64,000 nt of DNA, taken from Rathayibacter agropyri. GTDB taxonomy: Bacteria; Actinomycetota; Actinomycetes; Actinomycetales; Microbacteriaceae. This document shows positions 60,788 to 64,000 of the stretch, piece by piece. The first letter of the stretch is position 1. Each line of letters opens with the position of its first letter. The position numbers and the translations under genes are program-made. The notes below the pieces were generated by a model. It saw only the letters and a list, made by a program, of their open reading frames with translations. It searched no databases and was not told the origin of the DNA. Where the stretch lies: the NCBI RefSeq assembly GCF_013249015.1, contig NZ_JABRPL010000003.1, forward strand, positions 182,467 through 246,466. Direction: 5' to 3'.

Positions 60788-62969
60788 GCGGGTCCATTCG
60801 GTCGTCGAGGCCAGGCTGAACCGCGAGCGGGGCGTTCGGGTCCTCCTCGTCCTCTGTGGTGTCGCCTCGGCGGCGACGGCGGATGTTACGGAGGATCCCG
60901 ACGCCAAAGATGATGACCAGCAGGATTCCCAGCGCGAGCGTCCCGACGGTCTCCCAGTCGGCGCGCACGCTGGTTACCACGCTCGTGGGCGTGCCGATCG
61001 GGGTGCTATCGAGGGCCGTGAGCTGCACCCGCACCTGCGTCTCGCCATTGCCGACGCGGGCTCTCACCGGGATGGGCAGCCGGCCCTGCGAGCTCGCGTC
61101 GATCGAGGCCGGCTTGATCGAGGTCTCGTCGATGTCGAGGACGGCGTTGGAGGTGGAGGCGTCGATCCGTACCTCCACCGGCCACGGCAGATCGTTGCGG
61201 ACGTACACCGGGATGCTCGAATCGTGCGAGAGCTGCAGCACACTGTCCGAGGACTCGACGCGGACCGCCGAGAGAGTGGTCTCGGCGAGCTGCCGACTCG
61301 CTTCGACGGCCTTCTCCCAGCCGGCATCATCTCCACGCCAGGCAACGGCAAGCAGGGCGAGGAGGTCGTTGCGGCTCTTGCCGCGCAGCAGGTCCGGCTC
61401 GCGCAGCACGGCAGAGAAGGAGTCGATGAGCGAGGCGGTGGCGAGCAGGTCCCGCACCGTCCCGAGGCGCCGAGCCGGTTCAGCGGAGTCGGTGATCGTC
61501 ACGCCGTCGGTGGCCGGAGCCGTCAGCGCGGCGCTGAATGACGCCCCCTGTGCCCACGGGAGAGCGTTGAGCGCATCGAGGGTCTGTGCGAGCCGGGCTC
61601 CATCGAGCGCCGAGTCACGGTCGAGCGCGAGCACGACAGTGGGAGTCGTGCCCTCGCGCTGCACCTGCGCGAGTCCCGCGGAGAGGGCGCTCATCCGGGC
61701 GCGCCACGCGGGTTCGGTGGTGGCGCTGACCGCATCGCTGAAACCGGCGGAGAGGCGGCCATCGGCGACGACGATCTCATGGCCGTCGACCATCGCCCGA
61801 GTGGCCGTGTCGACGGCCTTCGGGAGCGTGAGGTCGTCGGAGGAGACGACCGTGCGCGTCAGACCACTCGCGGCGTAGACGTCGAGATCAGCGGCGCGGA
61901 CGGTCCCGGTCGCCGGCCAGGCGAGGGGGCCGACGGTCGATGACCAGCCAAGGGAGAGCAGGGACTCCGTGCTCGGCCGTTCGGGTCGGGTCGGGGAGCC
62001 GGGCTGGTCCGGCCCAGCCGCGGGCGTTGCCGTACTGGAAGCGTTGCCGAAGCGGGTGTCGTCGATGCCGTACTCGAAGGAGGTGGGCGCGAGGAGAGTG
62101 TCGAGGCCGGCTTGCGCCTGGGCGGCGATGTCGGCATCGGCGTAGGGCAGGGCGAACACCTCATTGGGTGCGGCCTCGAGCCGTCGCAGCCAGGTCACCG
62201 CCGAGTCCGGGGCCGATTCGCCGAGAAGACGGATGGACGCGAGGATGCGCGGGTCCACTCCGATCGTCACGGCGCGGCCGAACACCGCGTCGAGCTGCCG
62301 GGAGAGCGTGCCCGTGGGCTGCGTGTAATCGCGCAGGGTGTCGGCCGAGAGCAGTCCGGAATCCGTGTCGGGGACGGTGAGCGGCACGAGGATGTTGACG
62401 CCCGTTTCCTGCGCAGAGGCGGTGCTGTCGGTCAGCTCCACCGCGGTACGGGCGGTCGAGACCACACCGTCGGGGTCCGTAATCGTGACGAGGACCGCAT
62501 GGGTGCCGAGCGCGGTGCGGTCGTTCGAGAAAGGGATCTGCTCGACCGGCACAGTGACGACTGCCTCGGCGGTGCTGGAGGGCAGAAGGCGCAGCTCGGC
62601 GCCCGCCTGGACCGGATCGGTGTCGTTGTCGGCCTCGGCGTCGAGCCAGTCGTGCAGTTCAACGCGCGAGTCGAGGGTGGCGTACGAGAGCGCAACGCTC
62701 ACGGTGGCGGCATCGACCGACTGAGTGGTGCCGTTGCGCACGGCGACCGAAAGCTGGAGGTCCTGGTTCAACGGAAGGACGCCGTCGTTCGCAGCACCGA
62801 CCGTGGCGGTGACGGTCCCGGAGGGGAAGACCGCGGCTTTGAATCCGGGGGCCTGCTCAGCGACGGCGGGCGTGCCAAGGAGCACTGCCGAGAGCACAGC
62901 CGCTCCGGCGAGGCGGATGAGCCGGCGGAGACGGGGAGGGGTGAGGTCGCGCCGATGCATCGGACTCAC
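60780..62969 (-). CDS. DUF6049 family secreted, membrane-anchored protein
   Basis: 729 residues from a GTG at 62969 (an ATG at 62960 is possible). Signal peptide: basic RRDLTPPRLRRLIRLAG, hydrophobic AVLSAVLLGT, cleavage near PAVAEQAPG. A large extracytoplasmic beta-rich and mixed region follows, then one C-terminal membrane helix (VGTLALGILLVIIFGVGILR) with a basic and acidic cytoplasmic tail. DUF6049 proteins regularly sit upstream of murJ in actinobacteria, suggesting a role in cell-envelope assembly; the function is unproven. The 8-base overlap with murJ implies coupled translation. Confidence 0.85.
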   Translation of the reverse strand: MSPMHRRDLTPPRLRRLIRLAGAAVLSAVLLGTPAVAEQAPGFKAAVFPSGTVTATVGAANDGVLPLNQDLQLSVAVRNGTTQSVDAATVSVALSYATLDSRVELHDWLDAEADNDTDPVQAGAELRLLPSSTAEAVVTVPVEQIPFSNDRTALGTHAVLVTITDPDGVVSTARTAVELTDSTASAQETGVNILVPLTVPDTDSGLLSADTLRDYTQPTGTLSRQLDAVFGRAVTIGVDPRILASIRLLGESAPDSAVTWLRRLEAAPNEVFALPYADADIAAQAQAGLDTLLAPTSFEYGIDDTRFGNASSTATPAAGPDQPGSPTRPERPSTESLLSLGWSSTVGPLAWPATGTVRAADLDVYAASGLTRTVVSSDDLTLPKAVDTATRAMVDGHEIVVADGRLSAGFSDAVSATTEPAWRARMSALSAGLAQVQREGTTPTVVLALDRDSALDGARLAQTLDALNALPWAQGASFSAALTAPATDGVTITDSAEPARRLGTVRDLLATASLIDSFSAVLREPDLLRGKSRNDLLALLAVAWRGDDAGWEKAVEASRQLAETTLSAVRVESSDSVLQLSHDSSIPVYVRNDLPWPVEVRIDASTSNAVLDIDETSIKPASIDASSQGRLPIPVRARVGNGETQVRVQLTALDSTPIGTPTSVVTSVRADWETVGTLALGILLVIIFGVGILRNIRRRRRGDTTEDEEDPNAPLAVQPGLDDRMDPRG

Positions 62970-63106
62970 TCGGCCTCCATGCGGGTGATTCTACGTGCAG
63001 GCCCCGTCGGGGCTGCCGGTGGGTCACCTGGGCGCGGCGATCTTGCTGTAACCTGCTGACACGGTTACCGTCTCGCCGGCCGCACTGCCCCAGTAGGATC
63101 GGGCGA
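62970..63106. promoter_or_regulatory. Divergent promoter region of the DUF6049-murJ unit and pcnA
   Basis: 137 bases between divergent genes. It must hold promoters for both directions; the TGCTGTAACCTGCTGACACGG area near 63045-63065 is AT-richer than its surroundings, but no clear -35/-10 pair can be named. Confidence 0.4.
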
Positions 63107-64000
63107 ATGCACAGCGTCCAGACCGCTCTCGAGACACTCCGCTCCCTCGCGTGGACACCGGCGGTCGCGCGGCTGGCCGAGGCGTTCGCCACCCACGGAC
63201 ACGAACTCGCGCTCGTGGGCGGACCGGTGCGCGACGCGTTCCTCGGGCACGACGTCCACGACCTCGACTTCACCACGTCGGCGCACCCCGACGACATCGT
63301 GCGCATCGTCGCTCCGATTGCCGAGGCGCACTGGGACATTGGGCGTGCCTTCGGCACCATCGGCGCGCGGGTGGCCGGCGAGACGGTCGAGATCACCACC
63401 TACCGCAGCGACAGCTACGACGGGGTGAGTCGTAAGCCCGAGGTCGAGTTTGGCAACTCCCTTGAGGGCGATCTGGTGCGCCGCGATTTCACCGTCAACG
63501 CGATGGCGCTGCGGATCCCCGAGGTCGTGCTGGTCGATCCGTCGGGCGGAGTGGAGGACCTGCTCGCGGGGCGGCTGCGCACCCCCTCCGCGGCCGACGT
63601 GTCCTTTGGTGATGATCCGCTTCGGATGCTGCGCGCGGCCCGCTTCACGTCGCAGCTCGGCTTTCGCACCACGGACGAGGTGGACTGGGCGATGGCCGAG
63701 TTCGCGGGGCGGATCCGCGACGTGTCGGCCGAGCGGGTGCAGGAGGAGCTGCGCAAGCTGCTGGCGACAGCCTCGCCGCGCGCCGGACTGGAACTGCTCG
63801 TGGACACCGGATTGGCCGGTTACTTCCTCCCGGAGCTGCCCGCCCTCCGTCTGGAGCAGGACGAGCACCACCACCACAAGGACGTCTACACGCACAGCCT
63901 CACGGTGCTCGAGCAGGCGATCGCGCTGGAGGAGGCGCGGCACCCGGGCGCTGAGCCGGACGTGGTGCTGCGGCTCGCGGCCCTGCTTCACGACAGTGGA
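63107..64000 (+). CDS. pcnA: CCA-adding tRNA nucleotidyltransferase, 5' part
   Basis: 298 residues are visible; the gene runs off the right edge. Class II nucleotidyltransferase head: [20 protein letters not shown] followed by [10 protein letters not shown] with the catalytic DxD; FNSLEGDL-type motif ([20 protein letters not shown]), then [22 protein letters not shown]-terminal HD-type region begins at [20 protein letters not shown] and [11 protein letters not shown]. The HD domain suggests phosphohydrolase activity besides CCA addition. It adds or repairs the 3' CCA of tRNAs, most of which lack an encoded CCA here. Confidence 0.95.
   Translation, partial: MHSVQTALETLRSLAWTPAVARLAEAFATHGHELALVGGPVRDAFLGHDVHDLDFTTSAHPDDIVRIVAPIAEAHWDIGRAFGTIGARVAGETVEITTYRSDSYDGVSRKPEVEFGNSLEGDLVRRDFTVNAMALRIPEVVLVDPSGGVEDLLAGRLRTPSAADVSFGDDPLRMLRAARFTSQLGFRTTDEVDWAMAEFAGRIRDVSAERVQEELRKLLATASPRAGLELLVDTGLAGYFLPELPALRLEQDEHHHHKDVYTHSLTVLEQAIALEEARHPGAEPDVVLRLAALLHDSG

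Overview
This window is high-GC DNA around the replication origin of an actinobacterium, most likely a member of the Microbacteriaceae (relatives of Rathayibacter, Clavibacter or Leifsonia). That placement rests on gene order and protein features recognised by eye, not on a database search. The chromosomal core is the standard actinobacterial origin block: dnaA, dnaN, gnd, recF, dciA, gyrB and gyrA lie left of the origin on the minus strand. The genes rpmH, rnpA, yidD, yidC, jag, rsmG, parA and parB lie right of it on the plus strand. Both arms therefore point away from an origin at about 47.3-49.8 kb, where TTATCCACA-type DnaA boxes cluster. Four perfect parS sites (GTTTCACGTGAAAC) lie between 52.9 and 57.5 kb.

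Left part (0-10 kb): a partial gene, a decayed secreted-protein gene and a conserved hypothetical gene with an apparent N-terminal frameshift precede a complete high-affinity potassium uptake operon on the minus strand. Its order is small membrane ORF, kdpF, kdpA, kdpB, kdpC, kdpD, kdpE. Next (10-15.5 kb) is a monosaccharide ABC transporter (binding protein, ATPase, permease) followed by a ROK-family repressor, with several strong palindromes and hairpins between the genes. From 15.5 to 18.6 kb is a small accessory patch ending at the 3' side of a tRNA-Leu gene. It holds a deazaflavin-dependent oxidoreductase, a decayed second copy of it, a DUF2867 gene and a RES/Xre-type toxin-antitoxin pair.

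19-28 kb is the conserved growth and division cluster fhaA, fhaB, pstP, rodA, pbpA, pknA, pknB. FHA adaptors, a PP2C phosphatase and two Ser/Thr kinases are co-transcribed with a SEDS protein and its transpeptidase, so wall elongation is coupled to phospho-signalling. 28-38 kb holds an AraC regulator, a glutamine amidotransferase, a small membrane ORF and class E sortase, crgA, a PrmC-like methyltransferase, rhomboid protease, cyclophilin, several small genes (NUDIX, thioredoxin-like, lipoprotein), a Fic protein with its own inhibitory motif, and tRNA-Ala and tRNA-Ile next to the DUF3566 gene and gyrA.

Beyond parB are ddl, a PLP aminotransferase, trxA, trxB, murJ, a DUF6049 membrane-anchored protein and the start of the CCA-adding enzyme, which runs off the right edge. 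Nothing in the window is clearly a wholly new system. The best leads are a DnaA-box-bearing convergent intergenic region 15 kb from oriC, the nested inverted repeats of the sugar operon, the tRNA-Leu-linked accessory patch, and a small uncharacterised membrane ORF at the head of the kdp operon.
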